The notes under the pieces: model-generated
Databases searched by the model: none
Told to the model about the DNA's origin: nothing
Seen by the model: the letters and a program-made list of their open reading frames with translations, nothing else
Program-made: the position numbers and the translations under genes
NCBI GenBank assembly: GCA_001899635.1
Contig: MKVQ01000020.1
Coordinates: 36,030-100,029, forward strand
From: Myxococcales bacterium 68-20
GTDB lineage: Bacteria; Myxococcota_A; Polyangia; Polyangiales; Polyangiaceae
Length of the DNA stretch: 64,000 nucleotides
Reading direction: 5' to 3'
Shown: positions 41,412-50,376 of the stretch, piece by piece
How positions within the stretch are numbered: position 1 is the first letter of the stretch
Layout of the letters: each line of letters begins with the position of its first letter

Positions 41412-41918
41412 ATGGCTCACGACTCGATCGCACGGCCGCCGATGAAGCACGAGACCCTCGTGTTCGAGCGCCGCTTCCGTTCCTCGCCCCGCGCGGTCTT
41501 TGCTGCCTACGCCGACGTCGAAGCCCGAGCGCGCTGGAGCGCTCCCTCGGACGCGACGGCGGTCGTGTACTCGGTATCCGATTTTCGCGTCGACGGCGTC
41601 GACCGCTTTCGTTGCGGCGACAAGACGAACCTCCAATTCGAGGGAACGGTTCGCTACGCGGACATCGTCGAGAACGAGCGCATCGTCTACAGCGAGGTCA
41701 TCTCGACGACGGACATGAAGCTCTCCGTGTCGCTCGTCACGTGGGAGATCGTCCCCGACCAGACTGGCTCCCGACTCGTCGTCACGGATCAGATCGCGTC
41801 GTTCGTGGGCGACGACATGATCGCGGGCAGCCGCGTTGGGATGAACGCCGCTCTCGACAACCTGGTCGCCCTCTTGGAACGAGCCCCCGTACCCGAGCGT
41901 GACGTGACGCTCAGGTGA
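41412..41918 (+). CDS. Second SRPBCC domain protein
   Basis: This is a 168-residue paralogue of the previous gene, with FRSSPRAVFAAYADVEARAR, VSDFRVDGVDRFRCGDKTN, and YADIVENERIVYSEVISTTD. The ATG at 41412 has a GGGGAG site that lies in the previous stop region; a GTG at 41406 overlaps that stop. The 3' end overlaps the convergent ABC gene by eight bases. Presumed ligand-binding protein in the ArsR operon. Confidence 0.82.
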   Translation: MAHDSIARPPMKHETLVFERRFRSSPRAVFAAYADVEARARWSAPSDATAVVYSVSDFRVDGVDRFRCGDKTNLQFEGTVRYADIVENERIVYSEVISTTDMKLSVSLVTWEIVPDQTGSRLVVTDQIASFVGDDMIAGSRVGMNAALDNLVALLERAPVPERDVTLR

Positions 41919-42999
41919 GCTCCATCACGCGCTGCTCGAGGCCCTTGCCCTTCGTGACGCCGCTGATGCGCGCCTGGTTCTGGAGCAGCGCCCAGAGCAC
42001 GTGACCGATGACGGTCTCGGCGTCGACCTGACCGCGATCGAAATAGACGACGAGCTCGCGGCGCTCCTCGTCGAACTCGACGCGCTTCACCATCGGGAGC
42101 TCGCGCACCACGGCGACCGGGGCCGGGCCGGCGCCGAGCTTGATGCGGACCTCCTCGCTCGAAGCGGTGAGCTCGGTGATCGATCCGCTCGCGACGACGC
42201 GGCCTCGATCGAGGATGCAGGCCGCGTCGCAGACCTCCTCGAGCTCCTGGAGGTTGTGGCTCGAGACGATGAGGGTGCAGCGACCCTTGCGCCGCTTGAT
42301 GAGCTGCCGAATCTCGTACGCGACGCGCGGATCGAGGCCCGCCGTCGGCTCGTCGAGGAGGACGATTTCGGGCTCGCCGAGCAGCGCCTGCGCGAGCTGA
42401 ACGCGCTTCGCCATGCCGTGCGAGAGCTGGCTACAGCGGACGTTCCACCAGTCCTTGCCGTCGACCTCTTCGAGAACCTCGCGGCACTCGGCCTCTACGC
42501 GATCGGCCGGGACGTCCTGAAGACGCGCCATGTGCATCAAGAACTCGCCGACCTTGTCCCAGGGCGGGAGGAGCGCATCCTGCGGAAGAACACCGAGGCG
42601 CGACCGTAGCTCGTCGACCTGCGTCGGCGCGTACCCGAGCACCTCGATTTCCCCGGAGCTCGGCTTGAGGAAGCCGGCGAGCATCGAGAAGGTCGTCGTC
42701 TTGCCCGCGCCGTTCGGGCCGATGAGCCCGTACACGGATCCGGCCTTCACCTTGAGCGAGACGCCGTCGACCGCGGTCTTGGAGCCGAAGCGCTTCACGA
42801 CCTTGTTCACGCGGATGGCGATCTCGACGTCCTTTCGCTTCTTCTTCGCGCCGCGCGCGGCCGGCGGCAGCGGCGCGGGCGAGTAGCCCGTCAATCCATC
42901 GGCGGGCTTCGGGGCCGATTCGACGTTCGCCTGCGCCTCCGGAGCGGGGGGCTGGCTCGCCGGCTTGCTCTCCCGGGCGAGGTTCTCTTCCGTTGACAT
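41911..42999 (-). CDS. ABC transporter ATP-binding protein (ABC-2 type)
   Basis: This is a 362-residue protein. The first 60 residues are a Pro/Ala/Lys-rich tail not found in typical members. The nucleotide-binding domain has Walker A GPNGAGKTT, the signature LSHGMAKRVQLAQALL, and Walker B EIVLLDEPTAGLDP, with a final region VVYFDRGQVDAETVIGHVL typical of the DUF4162-type C-terminus. It powers the membrane partner encoded upstream; the ATG overlaps that gene's stop (TGATG). Export of a substrate or role in gliding/envelope assembly is possible but undefined. Confidence 0.88.
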   Translation of the reverse strand: MSTEENLARESKPASQPPAPEAQANVESAPKPADGLTGYSPAPLPPAARGAKKKRKDVEIAIRVNKVVKRFGSKTAVDGVSLKVKAGSVYGLIGPNGAGKTTTFSMLAGFLKPSSGEIEVLGYAPTQVDELRSRLGVLPQDALLPPWDKVGEFLMHMARLQDVPADRVEAECREVLEEVDGKDWWNVRCSQLSHGMAKRVQLAQALLGEPEIVLLDEPTAGLDPRVAYEIRQLIKRRKGRCTLIVSSHNLQELEEVCDAACILDRGRVVASGSITELTASSEEVRIKLGAGPAPVAVVRELPMVKRVEFDEERRELVVYFDRGQVDAETVIGHVLWALLQNQARISGVTKGKGLEQRVMELT

Positions 43000-43835
43000 C
43001 AGACGTCCCTCCTCGCGAACAGGGCCGAGCCGCCCGCGACGAACAGCGCGGTCATGCCGAAGCTCGCAAGCACGCCGGTGCCGAAGCGGTACGCCTTCGG
43101 ATCGAGCATCAGGTGATCGTAGTGGTTCGGGTAAAGGTAGAGCAGCGGGTCCAGGTGGGCGACGTTCGCGATCAGGTAGACGACCCAGAGCGTGAAGAAC
43201 GTCGCAAACGTGACGAGCAGGGCGACCATCGGCACGCGGAACAGCGAGCTGATCAACACGGCGATGGAGCACCAGATGGCGCTGAGAGGCAGCGAGGTCA
43301 GCCAGAAGCGAACGCCCCACGACAACGTGGTGGCGACGTCGGCTTCACCACGCACGACGCACACGCCCCAGATGATGGCGTCCATCGCGAGCGTCACGAT
43401 GGAGACCGTCGCCCAGAGCCCCGCCCACTTCCCGAGGAAGTACGACCACCGGCGCGAGCGGATCGTCCAGTAGCGGACGGTTCGATGCTGAATGTCGGGC
43501 GAGATCGCATCGAAGCCCATGAGCGCGATGAGCAGGGGCGCAAGCCACACCGTGAAGGAGAGAAGCGCGAGGAGCACCTCGGGGGCGTCCGCCAGCCACT
43601 TGGCCGTGTCCTCCTCGTACAGCCGCGCGAGCGCCTTCTCGCGGAGCATGTGCAGCTCCTCGGGCGAGATCTGGCCCATCTCTTCGCGCTTGAAATCGTT
43701 GTACTTCGCAATCAGCAGCGCGATGCTGCTGCCGCCGAGCAGGGTCAAGACCGCTAGCGCGATACCCTTGACGCTCCGGAGGTTCTTTCGAAGCTCGCGC
43801 TGGATGATGTGGCGTGTCTCGACGAACGGATTCAT
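42999..43835 (-). CDS. ABC-2 family transporter permease
   Basis: This is a 278-residue membrane protein with six helices. An N-terminal cytoplasmic helix and first helix (GIALAVLTLLGGSSIALLIA) are followed by a large external loop (EEMGQISPEELHMLREKALA, residues about 50-85). The family segment MGFDAISPDIQHRTVRYWTI then connects to helix pairs such as MVALLVTFATFFTLWVVYLI. Translationally coupled to the ATPase gene. The start ATG 43835 was chosen because the upstream extension has no membrane or conserved character. Confidence 0.82.
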   Translation of the reverse strand: MNPFVETRHIIQRELRKNLRSVKGIALAVLTLLGGSSIALLIAKYNDFKREEMGQISPEELHMLREKALARLYEEDTAKWLADAPEVLLALLSFTVWLAPLLIALMGFDAISPDIQHRTVRYWTIRSRRWSYFLGKWAGLWATVSIVTLAMDAIIWGVCVVRGEADVATTLSWGVRFWLTSLPLSAIWCSIAVLISSLFRVPMVALLVTFATFFTLWVVYLIANVAHLDPLLYLYPNHYDHLMLDPKAYRFGTGVLASFGMTALFVAGGSALFARRDV

Positions 43836-43994
43836 CGGGGCGGAACGGTAGAACGGCCGCGTCCGCGAGGCAAACCCCGGACAGGTCGCCATTCGTTCAT
43901 TCGTCACGGTCGGATCGGGTCCGAGCCGGACCGACGCTGGCTGGACCCGAGGTGATGACGATCTCGTCCGTCAGCGGGAAAGGGTCGTCCGACG

Positions 43995-46331
43995 CTATCG
44001 GCCGGTAGAACGACGGCGCCGGAGGATCGTCGCCACGGCCGCCGCCGCGAGCATCCCCGGGAGGATGGCCGCGCTCGTCCCGCTCGGCGACGCGCTGCAG
44101 CCGGACGTCGTGGTCGCCGTGGGCGCGGCGCCCGCAGGCGGGTCACCGGTGCCGTCGTCCACCCCCTCGCGCGGGGTGAAGGCGAGCGAGATCCCGTCGT
44201 AGGCGCCGTCGGAGTCGCCGGTGCTTGCGATCTGCACGTAGATCGAGTCCGCGGTGGTTCCCTCCGGGATCTCGATCGTCGCGGAGGTACTGCCGCTCGC
44301 CTTGTCGGCGGCGGCCTTCACGTCGGCGTCGTGTCCGGCCTTCGAGTCCCACGAGATCGGCGCGCCGAGCTTGGCAAGGACGACCGGCGCGAAGGGCTTC
44401 GCGTTGCCTCCGAACGGGCTCTGTGCGCCGCCGCCTCCGGACCGGGCCGTGAACGCGACGCTCACCGACGCCGTGTTCGGCGGGAGCGCAGCGCGAACCT
44501 GGATGATCCCAGGCGCCGTTCCCTTGATGTTGACGCTCTGCTTGCCGGGAGCGACGAAGCCGATGCGCTTGTCGGGCGAGGCGATCTTCGCACCGGTGAA
44601 CGAGAGGATGCGCTCGCACGAGGGCAGGACCCCGCGCTCGGTCATCGACTTCTCGAGAGCGGTCGCCCCCGCCGGCAGGTCGGTCTTCAGCGTCGCGAGG
44701 AACAGCTTCGAGAGGTCGTCGTAGCCGAGGTCTCCGCGCCCGGGGTTCGCGCGCATCGCCTTGTAGAGGGCGGCGTCGAACTTCACGCGCTCTCCGTCGG
44801 GCAAAGACTGGCGTGCCTGCCACAACCCACCGGAGAAGAGCGTCGAGTCGAAATGGACCTCTCCCGTGATCGCGGTCGGACAGGCGTCCTTGTTCGCGAG
44901 CGTGCGGATGACGCTGCCCTCGGTCGCGCCCATGTCGACCGCCGCGTATTCGCCGACCTCCGGATCGCCCGTGATCGCCGAAGAGAAGTAGTCGGCGAGG
45001 CCCTCGTTCATCGCGCCGGGCGCGTCGATCGCGCCGCGCGCATCGACGTGCCACGCGCCGAGCTTGAGGGTCGCGTCGACGACCGCGTGACCGAACTCGT
45101 GATAGACGACGTCGCCGTCGTACGCGTAGTCGCGCTTCGGCCCCTGACCGAACCAGAGCGCGCCGGAGTCGAAGCCGTAGAGCTGCTGGAAGAGCTGGCC
45201 GAGCCCGCCGTCGGACGGCGAGAAGAACGCGTTCTGGAACGTCTCGAGAGGAATGTCCGGATTCCCGGCCTTCGACATGTCGCCGCTCGTCATGCCGGGG
45301 GGCATCTGGAGGTTCGCGACCAGCCGGAGGGGCTTGTCGACGACGACCTGGGCTTCCGGCTCTCCCTGGAGCGTGCGGAAGAACGAATAGGCCTTCGCGG
45401 CGTGGAAGTAGATCGACACCTCCGAGAACGTGTCCTCGCGAGCCTCCTTGCTACCTGCCGTATCGGAGGGTTGATAGACGAAGTCGCCGTTCCCGTCGGG
45501 CTGCGCGGTCTGGACGAGATCGCAGATGTGCACGTTCAGTGCGAAGCCGAACATGTCGACCGGCTTCACCGTCTTCCTGTCGATGCAGTTCGTCGACTGG
45601 ATGAACGGATTCGTGAGCGTCGAGCCCTCCGTCGACATCGGCAGCTCGTAGAGCGACACGTTCGGAGTCTTCGTCGGATTGAACTGGTACATGTTCGCCT
45701 TCGCGAACGTGATCAGGTCGCGCGCCTCGAGGATCTCGCCGGTCTCCGCGTCGACGATCACGCGCGGGCGCATGGGGACGCCCGCGAGCACGGGCGGGAG
45801 AACGGCGTACGCGAGACGGGCTCCGCGATCGAGCGTCGGCCACACCACGAGATGGGCATCCTTCGCGGCCGCGCCGAGCGCCATCCGCGCAGACGCAACG
45901 CTCGCCGCGCCCTCCGGCGTCACCGTCGCGTCCATGCGCGAGGGGAGCTCGGTCTCGAGATCGAGCACCGTCGCGATCGGCTGACCACCGGCGGAGAGGC
46001 GAACCGATGCACCACGTCCGATCACCGGCAGCCCGTGATGCGCCTGCGCGTAGCGAACGATCGTCTCACCATCTCCGAAGCGATCGACACCGCTGGTGAC
46101 CAGCGTCGACGCCGCTACCTTCGCTCGCGTGACGACGATCCGGCGCGCGCGCGTCTCGACATCATCCGTCTTCGAGCCCGCGTACGTTCCACCGAGCTGG
46201 ATCCACGGCGCGCGCGTGCGCGTGTTGCGCGAGATGACGTTCTTGTCGTCCGCGCGCGCCGAGCTCGCGGTGACGGCAACGAGAAACAGCGCACCGAACG
46301 GGATCGAAGCCCGCCCAAAGATCGATCGCAT
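43995..46331 (-). CDS. Secreted M4/M36-like zinc metalloprotease with MYXO-CTERM tail
   Basis: This is a 778-residue exported protease. It has a signal peptide (residues 1-28, ending SSARA), an FTP-type propeptide (RYAQAHHGLPVIGRGASVRL) and the gluzincin core HEFGH (His411, His415) with Glu443 in NEGLADYFSS as third zinc ligand. The C-terminus has a beta-rich domain and ends in a MYXO-CTERM signal: a Gly-Cys-Ser, a hydrophobic helix (SAAILPGMLAAAAVATIL) and RRRR. That tail directs anchoring or processing by myxosortase-type systems in Myxococcota. The ATG follows GGGAGGA. It degrades protein outside the cell, probably nutritional. Confidence 0.9.
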   Translation of the reverse strand: MRSIFGRASIPFGALFLVAVTASSARADDKNVISRNTRTRAPWIQLGGTYAGSKTDDVETRARRIVVTRAKVAASTLVTSGVDRFGDGETIVRYAQAHHGLPVIGRGASVRLSAGGQPIATVLDLETELPSRMDATVTPEGAASVASARMALGAAAKDAHLVVWPTLDRGARLAYAVLPPVLAGVPMRPRVIVDAETGEILEARDLITFAKANMYQFNPTKTPNVSLYELPMSTEGSTLTNPFIQSTNCIDRKTVKPVDMFGFALNVHICDLVQTAQPDGNGDFVYQPSDTAGSKEAREDTFSEVSIYFHAAKAYSFFRTLQGEPEAQVVVDKPLRLVANLQMPPGMTSGDMSKAGNPDIPLETFQNAFFSPSDGGLGQLFQQLYGFDSGALWFGQGPKRDYAYDGDVVYHEFGHAVVDATLKLGAWHVDARGAIDAPGAMNEGLADYFSSAITGDPEVGEYAAVDMGATEGSVIRTLANKDACPTAITGEVHFDSTLFSGGLWQARQSLPDGERVKFDAALYKAMRANPGRGDLGYDDLSKLFLATLKTDLPAGATALEKSMTERGVLPSCERILSFTGAKIASPDKRIGFVAPGKQSVNIKGTAPGIIQVRAALPPNTASVSVAFTARSGGGGAQSPFGGNAKPFAPVVLAKLGAPISWDSKAGHDADVKAAADKASGSTSATIEIPEGTTADSIYVQIASTGDSDGAYDGISLAFTPREGVDDGTGDPPAGAAPTATTTSGCSASPSGTSAAILPGMLAAAAVATILRRRRSTGR

Positions 46332-46602
46332 GGTGTCCTCCCGAGACAGCAGCGCGGTCGCGCGTCGAACATGCGCCCGCGGACGAGCGTTCTCTGTCAT
46401 CCAGCTCGAGCCGGTCAACTCACCGAACGGACCGCCCGGACGGATGTGCTTCTAAACACACGGAAGGACGCGCCTATTTGCCTTGGTCTCGAACGCATCC
46501 CAATCCGGGGAACGCAACAAAAAAACATCTCCATCGAGCGCGCAGAAAAGACTCGACGCGCTGACGAGAAGGCCTTACGTGCACTGAGCAGCCTCGATGT
46601 CG
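46332..46602. other. Intergenic region upstream of the metalloprotease
   Basis: This stretch of 271 bases has no convincing gene. An A-tract (near 46518-46527) reads as a U-tract on the minus strand. Upstream of the metalloprotease it presumably holds that gene's promoter. Nothing else is recognised. Confidence 0.4.
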
Positions 46603-46630
46603 GCCTCCGGACCCCAGCCAGTCCGGAGGC
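46603..46630. repeat. Perfect 10-bp inverted repeat just upstream of the SRP RNA gene
   Basis: GCCTCCGGAC and GTCCGGAGGC pair perfectly around the eight-base loop CCCAGCCA. The repeat ends about 12 bases before the start of the SRP RNA, within its presumed promoter. It could be an operator or the terminator of an unrecognised upstream transcript; no U-tract follows. Confidence 0.55.
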
Positions 46631-46642
46631 AGTGATCTGAGT

Positions 46643-46725
46643 GTGGCCCTGTCGACTCGGAAACGTGAACCCCGCCAGGCCCGAGAGGGAGCAACGGTAG
46701 CGCGGAAGAGTGTGACAGGGCCTTT
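46643..46725 (+). ncRNA. ffs: Signal recognition particle RNA, small (4.5S) type
   Basis: Sequence and fold match the small bacterial SRP RNA. The ends pair as GGCCCTGTC (46645-46653) with GACAGGGCC (46714-46722). The conserved Ffh-binding core is present: GCCAGGCCCGAGAGGGAGCA, in which CCAGG and AGCA form the symmetric loop and CCC-GAGA-GGG forms the apical stem with a GNRA tetraloop (GGAA in E. coli). ACGGTAGCG follows as in other proteobacterial SRP RNAs. It forms the particle with Ffh that targets nascent membrane proteins to FtsY. A pyrimidine-rich stretch after 46722 may end transcription. The exact ends are estimates. Confidence 0.88.
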
Positions 46726-47282
46726 CCTATTTTGTCCTCGGATTCCGGTCACTTCCCGGCCCGAGAGCGACGGTCGCGCCCAGCTGGAAGGCGTCTTGAC
46801 GCCTGGAAGCCGCGTGGAAGAGCCTAGACACGGGCCCGTTTCTTCTGTGGCGCACAGCGACGGATTCCGGTACGAAAGTCTGTAGGGCACGAGAAGCATC
46901 CGCTCTTCGTCTCCGCAGGTTTTTCGGTCCAGCTCTGCTGGGCCTCACGAAATTCGTTTCGATTCTGTTTGGGGGTCATCGAACCCCCATCCCTCCTGAT
47001 GGCGGCAAACGATGCTTCGTTCGTCGCCGACGCCCGAAGGCGCAAAGCGTTTGTCCACCTCGGCCTGGCCCAGGTGGTGGTCGTCGCCAAATGAGGACCG
47101 AGTCACGCCCCCGTCTAGAGATGCGCGCCATGCGCGCCCCGGCTTGCCTTTCGTTCATGACGACAGGCATTGGACCGGTCTCGTTCGCGGCGGCCCTGGC
47201 CGGTCACGTGCTTCGATTCAGGGAGAGACTCCAACTCCTCCCACTCCGCTAGCGCTTTTGGGCGGGAAAGCACTTCCCGTCC
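46726..47282 (+). promoter_or_regulatory. Long leader region of the RNase E/G gene with several hairpins
   Basis: No gene is evident in these 557 bases. Three stable inverted repeats are present: AGGCGT-CTTG-ACGCCT (46789-46804), GGGGGT-N6-ACCCCC (46971-46988) and CCACCT-N11-AGGTGG (47055-47077). In E. coli the rne leader folds and lets RNase E regulate its own mRNA; a similar feedback is possible here but is inference. The promoter is probably within the less GC-rich stretch around 46920-46970. Confidence 0.4.
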
Positions 47283-49826
47283 ATGGCCAAGAACATTCTC
47301 GTCATCTCTTGTGATTACCGCGAGACGCGAGCCGCACTAATCGAGAACGGCATCATCGCCGAGCTCCACATCGAGCGCAAAGGCCGCCAGTCCGGCACCG
47401 TTGGTAACGTCTATCTCGGCAAGGTCACACGCGTCCTTCCCGGGCTCCAGGCCGCGTTCATCGACATCGGGCAGGAGCGCGCGGCGTTCCTCCACGTCGA
47501 AGACCTGATCCGCCCCGACGACTTCGACGAGTACCTCGCCGGCGGTCGAAAGCTCGCTCGCGGGGAGGAGGGCAGCGTCGCTGCCGAGGATGTCGACGAG
47601 GCGAGCGCGGACGAAGCTCCCGTCGACGCTGCAGCGCCCGCTGCGATTGTCGAGGCTCACGGCGGCGTGCCCGAGTCGGCGGTGGACTCCGGGACCGAGA
47701 TCGTCGAAGTCGCCGAGCAGGACCGGACGGGTGAGGACCTCGGCGGCGCCGCGCAGGCCGAAGTCGTGCAGGCCGAGGCCGCAGCGCCCACCGTCGCGCT
47801 TCGCCCGCAGAACGATCTCGAGGCCACGGTCTCGCATGCGAGCTCGGGCTGGTCGGAGCCGCCCGCGCGCATGCGTGACCCAAAGCGTGCGCAGAACGGC
47901 GCGTCGACCACGCGCCGCGCGCTCGGCGGAGCGGCTCGGCGCGAGAGTGAGCCGCCGCCTTCGAGCGAGCCGCCGTCGACCGAGAGCGCCCCGCCGTCGT
48001 CCCCGAGCGAGCCGCTGATCTCGTCTGCAGCGGAGGCCGACCTCTCGAACCCTTCGCTCTCCGCAATCGACCTTCCGCCGTCGTCGCGCGAGCTCATCGC
48101 CGACGACGAGTCCTCGGCGGCGCTCGCTGAGGGGGACATCCCCTCGACGCTCACGCTCGACTCGCAGCCCACGCTCGACGAGCTCCCGGAGGAAGGCACC
48201 GACTCCGATCTCCCGCCCGCGGCAGAGGGCGAGGCCGAGGCCGAGGCCGCATCCACCGCGGAGCTCACCGACGAGGACGACGACGATTTCGACGACGGCG
48301 ACCTCCCCGGCTTTACGGTCTCGGAGCCGGGCGAGCCGGTGCCGCGCGCTCCGGCTCCGCGCACCGCGGGTGCCGAGCGCGAGCGCGGCGAGCGCGGCGG
48401 ACGGCGCCGCCGGCGTGGCCGTGGTCGCGGCGGCGAGCAGCGCGCCGGCGGTAACGGTGGCGGTCGTCCCGAGGCCGAGGCCCGCGGAGGCCAGCGTCGT
48501 GGACGCGACGGCGGCCGTGGACGTGACGGCGGTCGCGGTCGCGAGGGCAGCCGTGACGGCGGCCGTGGTCGCGAGGGCGGTCGTACGGGGCTGGGCCTGC
48601 CCGGCCGTCTCTCCAAGTCGACGCCGATCCGCGAGGTCGTCAAGGAGGGCCAGGAGATCATCGTCCAGGTGACGAAGGATCCGATCGGCACGAAGGGCGC
48701 GCGCTGCTCGAGCCACATCTCGCTGCCGGGCCGCTACGTCGTGTACCTGCCGACGGTCGATCACATCGGCATCTCGAAGCGCATCGGCAATGACAAGGAG
48801 CGCGCGCGTCTGCGCGAGGCGATCGAGGCGATGAAGCCCCCGAGCGGCGGCCTCATCGTCCGCACCGTCGCCGAGGGCCTCACGAAGAAGGGCCTCAAGC
48901 AGGACGTCGGCTACCTCGTCCGCCTCTGGGGCGAGATCGCGAAGAAGCGCGAAGGCGCCCGTTCTCCGTACATGCTCTCGAGCGAGCTCGATCTCGTGCT
49001 CAAGGTCGCGCGCGATCTCTTCACCGACGAGGTCGACGAGGTCGTCATCGACGACAAGCAGCAATACGAGCGTCTCTGCCGCTTCGTGGAGATGTTCGCG
49101 CCCGACCGCATCAAGGACGTGAAGCTGTACGACGAAGAGGAGCCCATCTTCGACGAGTACGGCATCGAGGACGAGATCGGCCGCGCGCTCTCGCGCAAGG
49201 TCCCGCTCCCGAGCGGCGGCTACCTGATCATCGATCAGGCCGAGGCGCTCACCGCGATCGACGTCAACACGGGTCGGTTCGTCGGCAAGGGCTCGAAGGA
49301 CATGGAGGAGACGATCCTCAAGACGAACCTCGAGGCCGTCAACGAGATCGCCTACCAGCTCCGCTTCCGCAACATCGGCGGGCTCATCATCCTCGACCTC
49401 ATCGACATGGAGCAGCACAAGAACCGCGAGAAGGTGCGCCGCACCCTCGAGGAACTGCTCCAGAAGGACAAGGCGAAGACGACGCTCAACCGCATCTCGG
49501 ACCTCGGTCTCATCGAGATGACGCGCAAGCGCACGCGCGAGAGCCTCGGCCGCCTCCTCCACGAGCCGTGCTTCTATTGCGACGGCACGGGGCAGCTCCA
49601 GTCGAAGGACACGATCGCATACGAGATCCTTCGCGAGATCCGGCGTAAGCGCTCGACCTTGCCGGGCTACTCCGTCGTCGTGAACGCGCACCCGGCCGTC
49701 GCCGACGTCCTCAACGGCCCCGAGAAGGCCGCCGTCCAGGACGCCGAGAACCGCTTCATGCGGAAGATCATGGTGGTGCCGCGCAAGGAGTACCACCTCG
49801 AGCAGTTCGACCTTCAGGGCAAGTAG
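47283..49826 (+). CDS. rne: Ribonuclease E/G with a long insert in the S1 domain
   Basis: This is an 847-residue endoribonuclease. The S1 RNA-binding domain starts at residue 1 (YLGKVTRVLPGLQAAFIDIG) and resumes at about 447 (EVVKEGQEIIVQVTKDPIG). In between lies an insert of about 360 residues, first acidic (Glu/Asp/Ser/Pro) and then Arg/Gly-rich (RRRGRGRGGEQRAGGNGGG). The catalytic DNase I-like domain keeps its two metal aspartates, Asp660 in TAIDVNTGRF and Asp705 in ILDLIDM; the zinc-link is CFYC (Cys763, Cys766). There is no long C-terminal scaffold, so the insert may replace it as an RNA- or protein-binding hub. The enzyme processes rRNA and decays mRNA. Confidence 0.92.
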   Translation: MAKNILVISCDYRETRAALIENGIIAELHIERKGRQSGTVGNVYLGKVTRVLPGLQAAFIDIGQERAAFLHVEDLIRPDDFDEYLAGGRKLARGEEGSVAAEDVDEASADEAPVDAAAPAAIVEAHGGVPESAVDSGTEIVEVAEQDRTGEDLGGAAQAEVVQAEAAAPTVALRPQNDLEATVSHASSGWSEPPARMRDPKRAQNGASTTRRALGGAARRESEPPPSSEPPSTESAPPSSPSEPLISSAAEADLSNPSLSAIDLPPSSRELIADDESSAALAEGDIPSTLTLDSQPTLDELPEEGTDSDLPPAAEGEAEAEAASTAELTDEDDDDFDDGDLPGFTVSEPGEPVPRAPAPRTAGAERERGERGGRRRRRGRGRGGEQRAGGNGGGRPEAEARGGQRRGRDGGRGRDGGRGREGSRDGGRGREGGRTGLGLPGRLSKSTPIREVVKEGQEIIVQVTKDPIGTKGARCSSHISLPGRYVVYLPTVDHIGISKRIGNDKERARLREAIEAMKPPSGGLIVRTVAEGLTKKGLKQDVGYLVRLWGEIAKKREGARSPYMLSSELDLVLKVARDLFTDEVDEVVIDDKQQYERLCRFVEMFAPDRIKDVKLYDEEEPIFDEYGIEDEIGRALSRKVPLPSGGYLIIDQAEALTAIDVNTGRFVGKGSKDMEETILKTNLEAVNEIAYQLRFRNIGGLIILDLIDMEQHKNREKVRRTLEELLQKDKAKTTLNRISDLGLIEMTRKRTRESLGRLLHEPCFYCDGTGQLQSKDTIAYEILREIRRKRSTLPGYSVVVNAHPAVADVLNGPEKAAVQDAENRFMRKIMVVPRKEYHLEQFDLQGK

Positions 49827-49843
49827 CCCGCCTGAGCCGCGCT

Positions 49844-49866
49844 CGGGCCCGCAGCTCGCGGGCCCG
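49844..49866. terminator. Hairpin after the RNase E/G gene
   Basis: CGGGCCCGC and GCGGGCCCG form a perfect nine-base stem around the loop AGCTC, beginning 18 bases after the stop at 49826. There is no U-tract, but the stem is very stable. Confidence 0.5.
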
Positions 49867-50073
49867 GCGTCGGTGCCGGATCCTCGGGCTCGATCCCCTG
49901 AGAAGACCGCGCGCCGTGAGAGTGCACAGCCGAGCCCCTCGGCTCCGCTGGCGAGCACGACGACGAGTCCGCACGCCCCCGCATGACCTCGAGCGAGGAT
50001 CCTCCCCCGCGTCGAGCACCAGCCCCCCGATGGTCATCGCCGGGGCCGCTCGTTCGGCTATGATCGGCCTGCG

Positions 50074-50376
50074 ATGAGCGAGACCAAGCGCGCCGAGGAG
50101 CGGATCACGATCAACAAGGAGTTCGAGTCGTTCGACGCCTTCATCCAGGAGTACGTCACGAACATCTCGCGCACCGGCGTGTTCATCCGCGCTCAGAGCC
50201 CGCTTCCCGTGGGCACGCAAGTGAACCTTCACTTCACCGTCATCATGGAGGACATGGAGACGATCGAAGGTGTCGGCGAGGTGGTCCGCGTCGAGAAGGA
50301 CGGGATGGGCGTCGTCTTCCGCGAGCTCTCCGCTTACTCGAAGGGCCTGATCGACAAGCTCCTCACGCAGCGCTGA
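50074..50376 (+). CDS. PilZ-domain protein
   Basis: This is a 100-residue single-domain protein of the PilZ family as annotated in delta-proteobacteria: EYVTNISRTGVFIRAQSPLP corresponds to the DxSxxG strand, followed by GEVVRVEKDGMGVVFREL. The classical c-di-GMP motif RxxxR at the N-terminus is not clear (KRAEERITINKEF), and the second motif is NISRTG instead of DxSxxG. Binding of c-di-GMP is thus uncertain, as with several myxobacterial PilZ proteins. It stands alone after the RNase gene. Confidence 0.82.
   Translation: MSETKRAEERITINKEFESFDAFIQEYVTNISRTGVFIRAQSPLPVGTQVNLHFTVIMEDMETIEGVGEVVRVEKDGMGVVFRELSAYSKGLIDKLLTQR

Noticed and set aside
46643..46885. 80-codon reading frame over the SRP RNA region
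   Set aside because: It covers the RNA gene and has no ribosome-binding site or protein-like composition.
46332..47282. Searched for tRNA, RNase P RNA or tmRNA in the gap between the metalloprotease and RNase genes
   Set aside because: Apart from the SRP RNA no conserved core sequences of these RNAs were recognised.
47337..49958. Open minus-strand frame of 873 codons opposite the RNase E/G gene
   Set aside because: Long only because of codon bias; the plus strand has all catalytic and zinc-link residues of RNase E/G.
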